64,000 bases of DNA from Azoarcus sp. Lineage in GTDB: Bacteria; Pseudomonadota; Gammaproteobacteria; Burkholderiales; Rhodocyclaceae. The notes under the pieces are model-generated. The model saw only the letters and a program-made list of their open reading frames with translations. It was not told where the DNA came from and did not search any database. Position numbers and translations under genes: made by a program. The stretch is from NCBI GenBank assembly GCA_020725025.1, contig DYFV01000005.1, positions 54,883-118,882 on the forward strand. Direction: 5' to 3'. Below are positions 39,578 through 47,934 of the stretch, piece after piece (position 1 is the first letter of the stretch; each line of letters begins with the position of its first letter).

Positions 39578-40123
39578 TCAGCCGAACATTTCCTTATAGC
39601 TCCCATCATGCATCCATGCCGCATGCTTGGGTGCCTTCTTCGTCCGCGCCCACTCTTCCAGCATGTCCCACTTCACCTTGTCCAGGGCCTCCAGCATCTT
39701 GGGGCTGCCGGTGTTGGCGGCGAGCTCCAGGCGGTGGCCGTTCGGGTCGTAGAAGTAGATGGACTGGAAGAGTGCGTGGTCGGTCGGGCCGACCACGTCG
39801 ATGCCTTCCTTCTCGAGGCGCGCCTTGGTGGCGAGCAGCGTCTCCATGGAGTCGACCTCCAGAGCCAGGTGCTGCGTCCACGCCGGCGTGTTCGGGTCGC
39901 GGCCCATGGGGTCGCGGGTGGGGAGCTCGAAGAAGGCGAGGATGTTGCCCGCACCCGCGTCGAGGAAGATGTGCATGTAGGGATCGGGCTCCTTCGTCGA
40001 GGGCACGGCGTCCTCGGCGATGGACAGCACCAGCTTCATGTCCAGGTGCTTCTCGTACCAGCGCGCGGTCTCGAGCGCGTCCTTGCAGCGGTAGGCGACG
40101 TGGTGGATTTTCTTGACCAGCAT
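39578..40123 (-). CDS. VOC-superfamily protein (possible extradiol-type dioxygenase)
   Basis: 181 residues with two beta-alpha-beta-beta-beta modules. Candidate metal ligands are His in KKIHHVAYRCKD, His in WTQHLALEVDS, and Glu in YDPNGHRLELAANTG, the arrangement used by glyoxalase I and extradiol dioxygenases. Ribosome site GGAGGT precedes the ATG. It is next to an FAD hydroxylase and ring-product enzymes, and no other ring-cleaving dioxygenase is present, so ring cleavage is a reasonable but unproven role. Confidence 0.8.
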   Translation of the reverse strand: MLVKKIHHVAYRCKDALETARWYEKHLDMKLVLSIAEDAVPSTKEPDPYMHIFLDAGAGNILAFFELPTRDPMGRDPNTPAWTQHLALEVDSMETLLATKARLEKEGIDVVGPTDHALFQSIYFYDPNGHRLELAANTGSPKMLEALDKVKWDMLEEWARTKKAPKHAAWMHDGSYKEMFG

Positions 40124-40179
40124 GGTGTACCTCCGGAATCCGGTCCGGCGGCGGCGTGTCCGCCGCCGGCATCAAAGGG

Positions 40180-40404
40180 TTAGACGCCTTCGCGCGCGAT
40201 CTGCATCGCCTCGCGCAGCACCGAGATGTCGCCGATGTGGTTGGCGAGCAGCAGGATGAGCCGGGCATTGACCATCGCGCTCTGCTCGTCGGAGAGGTCG
40301 CGATGCATGTCGATCAGCATCTCGTAGAAGTCGTCGCCCGGGCTGAAGGTGTGAAAGTAGCGCTTGCCGGGCTCGGAGAAGTTCGGTTGCGTGTTCAGTG
40401 CCAT
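40180..40404 (-). CDS. DUF2783 family protein
   Basis: 74 residues: MALNTQPNFSEPGKRYF, then DDFYEMLIDMHRDLSDEQSAMVNARLILLLANHIGDISVLREAM. This matches the DUF2783 family, which I know only as a small companion of FAD-dependent aromatic monooxygenases. It starts 11 bases after the monooxygenase stop, so it is probably co-translated and may be a subunit or chaperone. No enzymatic residues stand out. Confidence 0.82.
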   Translation of the reverse strand: MALNTQPNFSEPGKRYFHTFSPGDDFYEMLIDMHRDLSDEQSAMVNARLILLLANHIGDISVLREAMQIAREGV

Positions 40405-40415
40405 GTCGGACTCCC

Positions 40416-42083
40416 TTACGCGTTGCAGGTGGCACGGGCGAGCGCGGCGCGCACGCGGGCGGCATCCAGCGCGCGCCAGCGGGCAGCGACGTGCTGGTCG
40501 GGGCGAGCGAGGTAGGTGGTGCCGGGACGGGCGTCGTAGCGCTCGGCGATGCGACCCCTGGTGTCGATCACCGTGCGCAGGCCGGCAGGCGCCGTGCCCT
40601 TCTTCGCCACCACCACCGGCTCGACCGCGATGCGCCCGTCGGCCAGCCCGTTGAGGGTGGCCACGGTCGCTGCGTCCAGCGCGGCCGCGTCGTCGGCGAA
40701 GTACAGCAGCTGGAAGCGGTTGCCGAGCACGCCCAGCAGCCAGCTCTCGCCACCCGCCGTGTCGACCGGCGCATCGTCCATCGGGGCACCGGGGACCATG
40801 TTGCCCCCGAACTCGTCCGCGTCGGCGGTGTTGAGGCTCGACTCGGTGAGATAGGCCGGCACCGACAGCCGCCCGGAGTTCACCAGGGCGCGGGCAAAGG
40901 CGTAGTCCTTGGCCAGCCCCAGCACCGCGTTGCGGAAGGTCTTGCTGGTGGCGCTCTTGGGGGTGATGAAGTCCGTCGAGCGGGTCGAGTTCATGATGTT
41001 CTCGTCCGCCGCGAAGGTGCGCTCCTCGGAGTAGGTGTCCAGCAGCCGCTCGGGCGCCTTGCCTTCCATCACGAGCTTGAGCTTCCACACCAGGTTGTCG
41101 GTGTCCTGGATGCCGGAGTTCGCACCGCGGGCGCCGAAGGGCGAGACCTGGTGCGCCGCGTCGCCGGTGAACAGCACCCGGCCGTGGCGGAACCGGTTCA
41201 TGCGGCGGCACTGGAACGTGTAGACGCTCACCCACTCCAGCTCGAACTCGCGGTCGTCGCCCAGCATCGCCTTGATGCGCGGGATGACCTTCTCGGGCTT
41301 CTTCTCTTCCTCGGGGTCCACGTTCCAGCCGAGCTGGAAGTCGATGCGCCACACGTTGTCCGCCTGGCGGTGGAGCAGCACGGACTGGTTGGGGTGGAAG
41401 GGCGGGTCGAACCAGAACCAGCGCTCGGTGGGGTAGTCCGCCTTCATCACCACGTCGGCGATGAGGAAGCGGTCCATGAAGATCTTGCCGTCGACCTCGA
41501 GGCCCATCATGTGGCGGATGGGGCTCCTGGCGCCGTCGGCGACGACGAGCCAGTCGGTGTCGATCGTGTAGGCGCCGTCGGGCGTTTCCACGCGCACGCT
41601 CACCCTGTCGCCCTGGTCGGTCACCGCGATCACGTTGCTCTTCCAGCGCAGGTCGATGTTGCCCACCGCCTCGGCGCGTTTGACCATGTACTCCTCCAGG
41701 TAATACTGCTGGAGGTTGATCATGCCGGGGCGATGGTGGTCGGGCTGCGGGCACAGGTTGAAGTTGAACACCTCCTGCTCCCGGAAGAAGGTGCGGCCGA
41801 CGTTCCACGACACGCCCTTCTCCACCATCTCCTCGCCGCAGCCGATGCGGTCGAGCACTTCCAGCGCGCGCTTGGCATAGCACACGCCGCGCGAGCCGAT
41901 GCTCACCGTGTCGTCGTTGTCGAGCAGCACTACCGGGGTGCCCTGCATCGCCAGGTCGATGGCCGCTGCGAGGCCGACCGGACCGGCGCCCACCACCACC
42001 ACGGGGTAGCGCCCGTCGCGCCCCTCGGCGAGTTCCGGCGGACGCCGGTACTCGAACTTCGGATACTTGTACGTGCTCAGCAC
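40416..42083 (-). CDS. FAD-dependent aromatic monooxygenase (MhpA/PheA-TfdB type)
   Basis: 555 residues, class A flavin hydroxylase. Rossmann FAD loop VVGAGPVGLAAAIDLA, the DG motif VVADGARSPIRHMMG, and the FAD-ribityl GD motif VLFTGDAAHQVSPFGARGANSGIQD are intact. A C-terminal thioredoxin-like domain (about residues 430-555) is typical of the PheA/TfdB/MhpA branch. It would hydroxylate a phenolic ring with NAD(P)H and O2. The start is GTG at 42083 behind GGAGGAGGAGA. The exact substrate is unknown; it heads the core of the catabolic cluster. Confidence 0.9.
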   Translation of the reverse strand: MLSTYKYPKFEYRRPPELAEGRDGRYPVVVVGAGPVGLAAAIDLAMQGTPVVLLDNDDTVSIGSRGVCYAKRALEVLDRIGCGEEMVEKGVSWNVGRTFFREQEVFNFNLCPQPDHHRPGMINLQQYYLEEYMVKRAEAVGNIDLRWKSNVIAVTDQGDRVSVRVETPDGAYTIDTDWLVVADGARSPIRHMMGLEVDGKIFMDRFLIADVVMKADYPTERWFWFDPPFHPNQSVLLHRQADNVWRIDFQLGWNVDPEEEKKPEKVIPRIKAMLGDDREFELEWVSVYTFQCRRMNRFRHGRVLFTGDAAHQVSPFGARGANSGIQDTDNLVWKLKLVMEGKAPERLLDTYSEERTFAADENIMNSTRSTDFITPKSATSKTFRNAVLGLAKDYAFARALVNSGRLSVPAYLTESSLNTADADEFGGNMVPGAPMDDAPVDTAGGESWLLGVLGNRFQLLYFADDAAALDAATVATLNGLADGRIAVEPVVVAKKGTAPAGLRTVIDTRGRIAERYDARPGTTYLARPDQHVAARWRALDAARVRAALARATCNA

Positions 42084-42184
42084 GGTATCTCCTCCTCCAC
42101 TCGGTTCGTGTCACTCCGGCGCCGCCTTCGGGCGTGTCGCCGGCGCTGCTCTCTCTTTCGGGGCTGGACGCTGCCGGTTGCCGG

Positions 42185-43150
42185 TCAGCCTTCCTGCAGC
42201 GCGTGCCACATCTCGCGGTCGCGCTCGGCGGTCCAGATGCGGGGGTCGCGGATGCCGCTCGCCTCGTCGTGGGCGCGCGTGACGTCGAAGGGCAGGCAGT
42301 GCTCGTAGATGAAGACCTGCCCGAACTCCGGGTCCATGTTCTTGCGGGTGTGGGCCATGGTCGCCTTCAGGTCCATGCCCTGGGCTACGGCCTCCTGAGC
42401 GCTGCGGTAGAGCGTGGAGACGAAGGCCTTGGTGTAGGCGAGCCCCTTGGCGACCTGCTCGGGCGTCGTCAACGCGGGGCCTCGGCCCGGCACCAGCTTC
42501 TCGGCGCCCAGCGCGGCGATGTTGTCGAGGGTGGCCGGCCAGTCGGCCAGATAGGCGTCGCCGGTGTAGCAGGCGGCGTCGTACTCCACCAGGTCGCCGG
42601 AGAAGCAGATCTTCTGCTGCGGCAGCCACACGATGGTGTCGCCCTTGGTGTGGCCGCGCCCCACCTGCTTGATCTTCACCTCGAGCTTGCCCAGCCACAG
42701 GGTCATCTCGCCGGTGAAGGTGAGCGTCGGCCAGGTGAGACCCGGCACGCTTTCGACCGCGTTGAAGAGGCGGGGGAAGCGGCCGATCTCGGAATCCATG
42801 TCCTGCTGGCCGCGCTCCACGATGAGGTCCCAGGTGTCCTGGCTGGCGATGACCTGCTCCAGCCCTTCGTCCTTGTAGCCCGAGGCGCCCAGCACCCGCA
42901 CCGCGTGGTAGTGGGTGAGCACCACGTACTTGATGGGCTTGTCGGTGATCTCGCGCACCTTGCGGATCACGCTCTGGGCCATCACGGGGGTGGCAGTGGC
43001 GTCCACGATCATCACGGCGTCGTCGCCGATGATGATGCCGGTGTTGGGGTCGCCTTCCGCGGTGTAGGCCCAGGCGTTGTCGGAGAGCTTGTCGAAGCTC
43101 ACCTGCTTTTCTTCGAGGTCGGCCTGGGAGGCGAAAGCCTTGGTGGTCAT
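42185..43150 (-). CDS. Metallo-beta-lactamase-fold hydrolase with altered metal motif
   Basis: 321 residues of MBL fold. The first motif, normally HxHxDH, reads THYHAVRVLG, so the Asp and third His are Val and Arg. The later His in GRGHTKGD and Asp in FSGDLVEYDA are kept. I recall relatives with the same VR change, so this is a subfamily trait rather than a mutation; it suggests a single-metal site or a different substrate. GGAG precedes the ATG. It is the promoter-proximal gene of the catabolic cluster, facing the IclR gene across 137 bp. Confidence 0.85.
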   Translation of the reverse strand: MTTKAFASQADLEEKQVSFDKLSDNAWAYTAEGDPNTGIIIGDDAVMIVDATATPVMAQSVIRKVREITDKPIKYVVLTHYHAVRVLGASGYKDEGLEQVIASQDTWDLIVERGQQDMDSEIGRFPRLFNAVESVPGLTWPTLTFTGEMTLWLGKLEVKIKQVGRGHTKGDTIVWLPQQKICFSGDLVEYDAACYTGDAYLADWPATLDNIAALGAEKLVPGRGPALTTPEQVAKGLAYTKAFVSTLYRSAQEAVAQGMDLKATMAHTRKNMDPEFGQVFIYEHCLPFDVTRAHDEASGIRDPRIWTAERDREMWHALQEG

Positions 43151-43194
43151 GTATCGACTCCTGCTCTGTATGGGATGGTTCGCATCCTAGACGA

Positions 43195-43234
43195 CGATTT
43201 GTTAATGGTCAATCACTTTGCTATTGTTAAATCG
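43195..43234. promoter_or_regulatory. Putative IclR-family operator
   Basis: Inverted repeat CGATTT (43195-43200) / AAATCG (43229-43234), with direct repeats TTGTTAA at 43199-43205 and 43224-43230, in an AT-rich patch between the divergent MBL and IclR genes. The size and position fit an IclR operator controlling both directions. Confidence 0.5.
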
Positions 43235-43287
43235 CTCGGCAACGTCGGCGGGCTGCTAACATTCGCGCCAGCAACGGGGAGACGAAA

Positions 43288-44109
43288 TTGGCAAGCGAAA
43301 GCAACGAGGAGCGCAACGGCGAGCGCGCCGACCGGCGCGGCATCCAGTCCATCGAGGTGGGCGGCGCGCTGCTGCAGGCGCTGGTGCGCCACGGCACGGC
43401 GATGATGCTGAAGGACCTGGCGCGCGAAGCCGGCATGCCGCCGGCCAAGGCCCACCCCTACCTGGTGAGCTTCGGCAAGCTCGGGCTCATCGAGCAGGAT
43501 CCGCTCACCGGCCGCTACGGCCTTGGCGCCTTCGCGCTGCAGATGGGACTCTCGGCGCTGCACGCGCTGAACCCGCTGCGGGTGGCCACCCCCGAGGCGG
43601 CCAAGCTCTCGGACGAGATCCAGCAGAACGTGGCGATCGCGGTGTGGGGCAACCAGGGCCCCACCATCGTGAGCATCGAGGAGTGCAGCATCACGGTGCA
43701 CGTGAACATGCGCGTGGGCACCGTGATGAGCCTGCTCACCTCCGCCACCGGCCGCGTGTTCGCCGCCTTCCTGCCCGAGCGCATGACGGCGCAGCTGGTG
43801 CAGGAAGAACTGGGCCGGCTCGCGAAGAGCGAGCAGACCGCGGTACGCCTGTCGAAGAAGTACGTGGACGAGGACCTGGACGACGTGCGCCGCCGCCGCA
43901 TGGCCCGCGCCGTGGGCCACCCCATCCCCGGCATCAACGCCTTCTCCGCCCCGGTCTTCGACCACACCGGCCACATCGCGCTCGCCATCACCGCCATGGG
44001 CCCGGCCGGCACCTTCGACCCCGACTGGGACGGCAGCACCGCCAGGCGCGTGAAGGCCTGCGCGGAGGCGATCACGGCGAGGCTGGGGAATATCCACGCG
44101 GTGCGGTGA
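43288..44109 (+). CDS. IclR-family transcriptional regulator
   Basis: 273 residues. The N-terminal winged helix (RRGIQSIEVGGALLQALVRHGTAMMLKDLAREAGMPPAKAHPYLVSFGKLGLIEQD) is followed by the IclR effector domain (VWGNQGPTIVSIEE, GTVMSLLTSATGRVFAAFLPE, INAFSAPVFDHTGHIALAITAMG). The start is TTG at 43288 behind GGGGAG. It is divergent from the aromatic cluster and probably its regulator, sensing an aromatic acid or pathway intermediate. Confidence 0.9.
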   Translation: MASESNEERNGERADRRGIQSIEVGGALLQALVRHGTAMMLKDLAREAGMPPAKAHPYLVSFGKLGLIEQDPLTGRYGLGAFALQMGLSALHALNPLRVATPEAAKLSDEIQQNVAIAVWGNQGPTIVSIEECSITVHVNMRVGTVMSLLTSATGRVFAAFLPERMTAQLVQEELGRLAKSEQTAVRLSKKYVDEDLDDVRRRRMARAVGHPIPGINAFSAPVFDHTGHIALAITAMGPAGTFDPDWDGSTARRVKACAEAITARLGNIHAVR

Positions 44110-44321
44110 GGCCCCATCTAGATTCCGCCCTCATTTGGTGAGCCGCTCTCAACCGGCGCCCCATAGCGGGGCGCTGCCGGGACGAGCTCAGCCTGAACCC
44201 GGGCCGAACGCCCAGCATATCCTTCATTAATTCAATGCTTTAGCGCGTCTCGCACGCGCTGGTACGCATCCTGCTCCTGCTGGCCTGACTGGCCTGACCA
44301 GTTAGACCACGGAGTCACCCG
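44110..44321. promoter_or_regulatory. Intergenic region with two GC hairpins and a GntR/FadR-like operator
   Basis: Perfect hairpins GCGCCCC/GGGGCGC (44156-44174) and AGCGCGT/ACGCGCT (44242-44260) may end iclR transcription. Near the right end the palindrome ACTGG-N5-CCAGT (44288-44302) lies 19 bases before the GntR start. It overlaps a tandem CTGGCCTGA repeat (44280-44297), a likely autoregulatory operator. Confidence 0.5.
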
Positions 44322-45002
44322 ATGCCCAGCATTGCCAGCATGGCCGCCCAGGCGCTACAGCGCCGCATCACCGACGGCGAGTTCGCCCCCGGCGCCTCGC
44401 TGCCCTCGCAGCGCGATCTCTCGGAGTCGCTTTCCATCAGCCGCGCCTCCCTGCGCGAGGCGATCTCCATGCTGGAGGCGCTGGGGCTGGTGCGCTCGCA
44501 GCCGGGCAAGGGCGTGTTCGTGACCGCCGGGCGGCGGCGCGAGCCCGAGGAGCTGCCGTTGGCCGAGGGGGCGATGGACGCGCAGGCGCTGCTGGAATTC
44601 CGCCTGGTACTGGAGCCCGCCTGGGCGGGGCTCGCGGCGCGCCGCGTCGACGCGGCCGGGCGCGCCCGGCTCGCCGCGATCCAGCAGGGCATGGAGGACG
44701 CGCTGCGGGTGGCCGACCTGGTGATGGCCTCCGACTGGGACCTGCAGTTCCACCTTCTGCTGGCCGAGCTCTCCGGCAACCCCGGGCTCGCCGCCGTGTC
44801 GCGCCAATTCAGCGACCACATCGCCCACAGCCTGCGCCTGCCCTTCTCCGATCCGAAGAGCATCTGGGCGCCCGCCGACGAGCATCGCCGCATCGTGGAC
44901 TGCGTGGCGGCGGGCGACGCCGCCGGCGCGGCGGAGGCGATGCGCGCCCACCTCGCCTCCGCCGCCCACCGCGTGGGCATCGAATCTGCCGATCCATTCT
45001 GA
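44322..45002 (+). CDS. GntR/FadR-family regulator
   Basis: 226 residues. The GntR winged helix (AAQALQRRITDGEFAPGASLPSQRDLSESLSISRASLREAISMLEALGLVRSQPGKGVFV) is joined to an all-helical FCD domain (LLEFRLVLEPAWAGLAAR, D..FHLLLAELSGNPGL, EHRRIVDCVAAGD) whose His/Asp residues usually bind a metal and a carboxylate ligand. It lies 51 bp upstream of an amino-acid ABC importer that it likely controls. Confidence 0.9.
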   Translation: MPSIASMAAQALQRRITDGEFAPGASLPSQRDLSESLSISRASLREAISMLEALGLVRSQPGKGVFVTAGRRREPEELPLAEGAMDAQALLEFRLVLEPAWAGLAARRVDAAGRARLAAIQQGMEDALRVADLVMASDWDLQFHLLLAELSGNPGLAAVSRQFSDHIAHSLRLPFSDPKSIWAPADEHRRIVDCVAAGDAAGAAEAMRAHLASAAHRVGIESADPF

Positions 45003-45053
45003 GAGGCGCTTCGCCTCGCCAGCTTTCCACCCCCCTCTGCAAGGAGTCTCCCC

Positions 45054-45851
45054 ATGTCCGCCACCCGCCGCAGCTTCCTCCGTGCCACCCTCGCCGCCAC
45101 CCTGCTTGCCGGCAGCCTCGCCTGGACCACTGCCCACGCCGACGCGCTCGAAGGCGTGCGCAAGAACGGCGTGCTGCGCGTCGCCGTGCCGCAGGATTTC
45201 CCGCCCTTCGGCACCGTCGGCACCGACCTCAAACCCCGCGGCTACGACATCGACATGGCCAACCTGATCGGCAAGGAGCTCGGCGTGAAGGTGGAGCTGA
45301 TCCCGGTCTCCAGCACCAACCGCATTCCCTACCTCACCACCGGCAAGGCCGACCTGGTGATCTCGAGCCTCGGGAAGAACGCCGAGCGCGAGAAGGTGAT
45401 CGACTTCTCCGCCGCCTACGCGCCCTTCTTCAACGGGGTGTTCGGGCCCGAGGACGCGAAGCTCGCCAAGGCCGAGGAGCTGGCCGGCAAGACGGTGGGC
45501 GTGACCCGCGGTTCGGTGGAGGACCTGGAGCTCAGCAAGATCGCGCCGTCCGGGGTGACGATCAAGCGCTTCGAGGACAACAACGCCACCATCTCCGCCT
45601 ACCTCACCGGCCAGGTCGCGTTCGTCGCGACCGGCAACGTGGTGGCCGCGGCGGTGAACGACATGACCAAGCTGCGCCGCCTCCAGGCCAAGTTCCTTAT
45701 CAAGAACTCGCCCTGCTACGTGGGGCTCGCCAAGGGCGAGGCGGCGCTGCAGGCGAAAGTGAACGAGATCATCGCCAAGGCGCGCCAGGACGGCAGCTTG
45801 AACGCCATCGCAATGCGCTGGCTCAACGCCCCGCTGCCGGCCGAGCTCTGA
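45054..45851 (+). CDS. Amino-acid ABC transporter substrate-binding protein
   Basis: 265 residues, PF00497 family. The N-terminus MSATRRSFLRATLAATLLAG carries a twin-arginine-like motif, so Tat export is possible. The binding domain shows GVLRVAVPQDFPPFG, GYDIDMANLIGKELG, LTTGKADLVISSLGKNAEREKVIDFSAAY and LAGKTVGVTRGS, as in polar or dicarboxylic amino-acid binding proteins. AAGGAG-type ribosome site precedes it. First gene of a four-gene importer. Confidence 0.92.
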   Translation: MSATRRSFLRATLAATLLAGSLAWTTAHADALEGVRKNGVLRVAVPQDFPPFGTVGTDLKPRGYDIDMANLIGKELGVKVELIPVSSTNRIPYLTTGKADLVISSLGKNAEREKVIDFSAAYAPFFNGVFGPEDAKLAKAEELAGKTVGVTRGSVEDLELSKIAPSGVTIKRFEDNNATISAYLTGQVAFVATGNVVAAAVNDMTKLRRLQAKFLIKNSPCYVGLAKGEAALQAKVNEIIAKARQDGSLNAIAMRWLNAPLPAEL

Positions 45852-45864
45852 GCGACCGCGCCCC

Positions 45865-46533
45865 ATGGCCTACCAGTTCGACTTCGCCGCGATCGTCGAG
45901 TACACCGACCTCCTCGCGCGCGGCGCCGGCTTCACGCTGGCGCTGACCGCGGCGGGGGCGGGGCTGGGGATCGCGCTCGGCACGCTGGGCGCGGTGTGCC
46001 GGGCGTGGAAGCTCCGGCCCTTCGATGCGCTCTTCGGCGTCTACGTGGAGGCGATCCGCAACACGCCTTTCCTGGTGCAGCTCTTCTTCATCTTCTTCGG
46101 GCTGCCCTCCCTCGGCGTGAAGCTGGGCGAATGGCAGGCGGCGGTGCTGGCCATGGTGATCAACCTCGGCGCCTACTCGACCGAGATCATCCGCGCCGGG
46201 ATCGAGGCCACGCCGCGCGGCCAGCACGAGGCGGCCGAATCGCTGGGCCTGTCGCGGCTGCAGACCTTCCGCCACGTGGTGCTGCGCCCGGCGCTCGCGC
46301 GGGTGTGGCCGGCGCTGGTGAGCCAGGTGATCATCGTCATGCTCGGCTCCTCGGTGTGCTCGCAGATCGCCGCCGAGGAGCTCACCTTCGCGGCGAACTT
46401 CATCCAGTCGCGCAACTTCCGCGCCTTCGAGACCTACTTCGTCACCACCGCGATCTACTTCGGCATGGCGCTGATGATCCGGCAGGTGCTGATGCAGGCC
46501 GGGCAGCGCTTCGTCGTGGGGAGGCCGCGCTGA
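45865..46533 (+). CDS. Amino-acid ABC transporter permease 1 (HisM/GlnP family)
   Basis: 222 residues with about five membrane helices. FTLALTAAGAGLGIALG, the RNTPFLVQLFFIFFGLPSLG motif and the EAA loop EAAESLGLSRLQTFRHVVLRPAL, which contacts the ATPase, mark a polar amino-acid permease. It follows the binding protein by 13 bases and overlaps the second permease start (TGATG). Confidence 0.93.
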   Translation: MAYQFDFAAIVEYTDLLARGAGFTLALTAAGAGLGIALGTLGAVCRAWKLRPFDALFGVYVEAIRNTPFLVQLFFIFFGLPSLGVKLGEWQAAVLAMVINLGAYSTEIIRAGIEATPRGQHEAAESLGLSRLQTFRHVVLRPALARVWPALVSQVIIVMLGSSVCSQIAAEELTFAANFIQSRNFRAFETYFVTTAIYFGMALMIRQVLMQAGQRFVVGRPR

Positions 46534-47186
46534 TGTTCATGCAGTTCACCACCTGGGACATCGTCCGCAACCTCCTCGACGCGGGCAAATGGACGCTGGC
46601 GCTGTCGCTCATCGCCTTCGTATGCGGCGGCACGGTGGGGCTGGCGGTGCTCTTCGCACGCATCTCCAAGCGCCGCGCGCTGCAGATGCTCACCAAGGGC
46701 TACATCGAGCTGCTCCAGGGCACGCCGCTCCTGATGCAGCTCTTCATCGTGTTCTTCGGCCTGCCGCTGATGGGGGTGGACGTCTCGCCCTGGTTCGCCG
46801 CGGCGCTCGGGCTCACGCTCTTCACCAGCGCCTACCTCGCCGAGATCTGGCGCGGCTGCGTGGAGGCGGTGCCGCGCGGGCAGTGGGAGGCGTCGGCGAG
46901 CCTCGCGCTCTCCTACTTCGAGCAGATGCGTTACGTGATCCTGCCCCAGGCGGTGAAGCTCGCCATCGCCCCCACCGTGGGCTTCTCGGTGCAGGTGGTG
47001 AAGGGCACCGCGGTGACCTCCATCATCGGTTTCGCCGAGCTCACCAAGACGGGCTCCATGCTCGCCAACGCCACCTTCCAGCCCTTCCTGGTGTTCGGGC
47101 TGGTGGCGGCCGGCTACTTCGCCCTGTGTTACCCGCTCTCGCTCTACGCGAAGAGCCTGGAGAGGAAATTCCATGTCGCTCGTTAG
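46533..47186 (+). CDS. Amino-acid ABC transporter permease 2 (HisQ/GlnP family)
   Basis: 217 residues. The same architecture as its neighbour: WTLALSLIAFVCGGTVGLAVL, LLQGTPLLMQLFIVFFGLPLMG, EAA loop WEASASLALSYFEQMRYVILPQAV, and VVKGTAVTSIIGFAELTKTG. The pair would form a heterodimeric channel. The first ATG (46533) overlaps the previous stop; a second (MFMQF) is two codons later. Its 3' end overlaps the ATPase gene by 14 bases. Confidence 0.93.
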   Translation: MFMQFTTWDIVRNLLDAGKWTLALSLIAFVCGGTVGLAVLFARISKRRALQMLTKGYIELLQGTPLLMQLFIVFFGLPLMGVDVSPWFAAALGLTLFTSAYLAEIWRGCVEAVPRGQWEASASLALSYFEQMRYVILPQAVKLAIAPTVGFSVQVVKGTAVTSIIGFAELTKTGSMLANATFQPFLVFGLVAAGYFALCYPLSLYAKSLERKFHVAR

Positions 47187-47901
47187 CATCGCCGGGCTGC
47201 ACAAGCGCTTCGGCACCAACCACGTCCTGAAGGGGATCGACCTGGAGGTGGAGGAAGGCGAGGTGGTCGCCCTGATCGGCCGCAGCGGCTCCGGGAAGAG
47301 CACCCTGCTGCGCACGATCAACGGCCTGGAGACGATCGACCGGGGCGAGCTGGTGGTCGACGGCACGGCCCTCCATGACGGCCAGGGCGATTTGCGCGCG
47401 CTGCGCCAGAAGGTGGGCATGGTGTTCCAGCAGTTCAACCTGTTCCCGCACCTGACCGCCGGGCAGAACGTGATGCTGGCACCCACCGTGGTGAAGGGCG
47501 TGGCGAAACGCGAGGCCGAGGACCTCGCCCGGGAGATGCTGCTCAAGGTGGGCCTTTCGGACAAGTTCGCCGCCTACCCCGACCAGCTCTCGGGCGGGCA
47601 GCAGCAGCGGGTGGCGATCGCCCGGGCGCTGGCGATGCGGCCGCGGGTGCTGCTGTGCGACGAGATCACCTCGGCGCTCGACCCGGAGCTGGTCAGCGAG
47701 GTGCTGGCGGTGGTGCGCCAGCTCGCCGCCGAGGGGATGACGCTGGTCATGGTGACCCACGAGATGCGCTTCGCGCGGGACGTGGGGGACAAGCTGATCT
47801 TCATGCACCAGGGGCGCATCCACGAGAGCGGCGACCCGAAAGCGCTCTTCGCCGATCCGCAGACCGAGGAGCTGGCGAACTTCACCCGCTCGGTGATGTG
47901 A
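47173..47901 (+). CDS. Amino-acid ABC transporter ATP-binding protein
   Basis: 242 residues. Walker A GRSGSGKSTLL, Q-loop region VGMVFQQFNLFPHLTA, signature LSGGQQQRVAIARAL, Walker B VLLCDEITSALDPEL and switch His in VTHEMRFARDV are intact. It completes the importer begun at 45054. Confidence 0.95.
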   Translation: MSLVSIAGLHKRFGTNHVLKGIDLEVEEGEVVALIGRSGSGKSTLLRTINGLETIDRGELVVDGTALHDGQGDLRALRQKVGMVFQQFNLFPHLTAGQNVMLAPTVVKGVAKREAEDLAREMLLKVGLSDKFAAYPDQLSGGQQQRVAIARALAMRPRVLLCDEITSALDPELVSEVLAVVRQLAAEGMTLVMVTHEMRFARDVGDKLIFMHQGRIHESGDPKALFADPQTEELANFTRSVM

Positions 47902-47934
47902 CCCCGCCCGTCGGCGGCACGCCGATTGCTGCCC

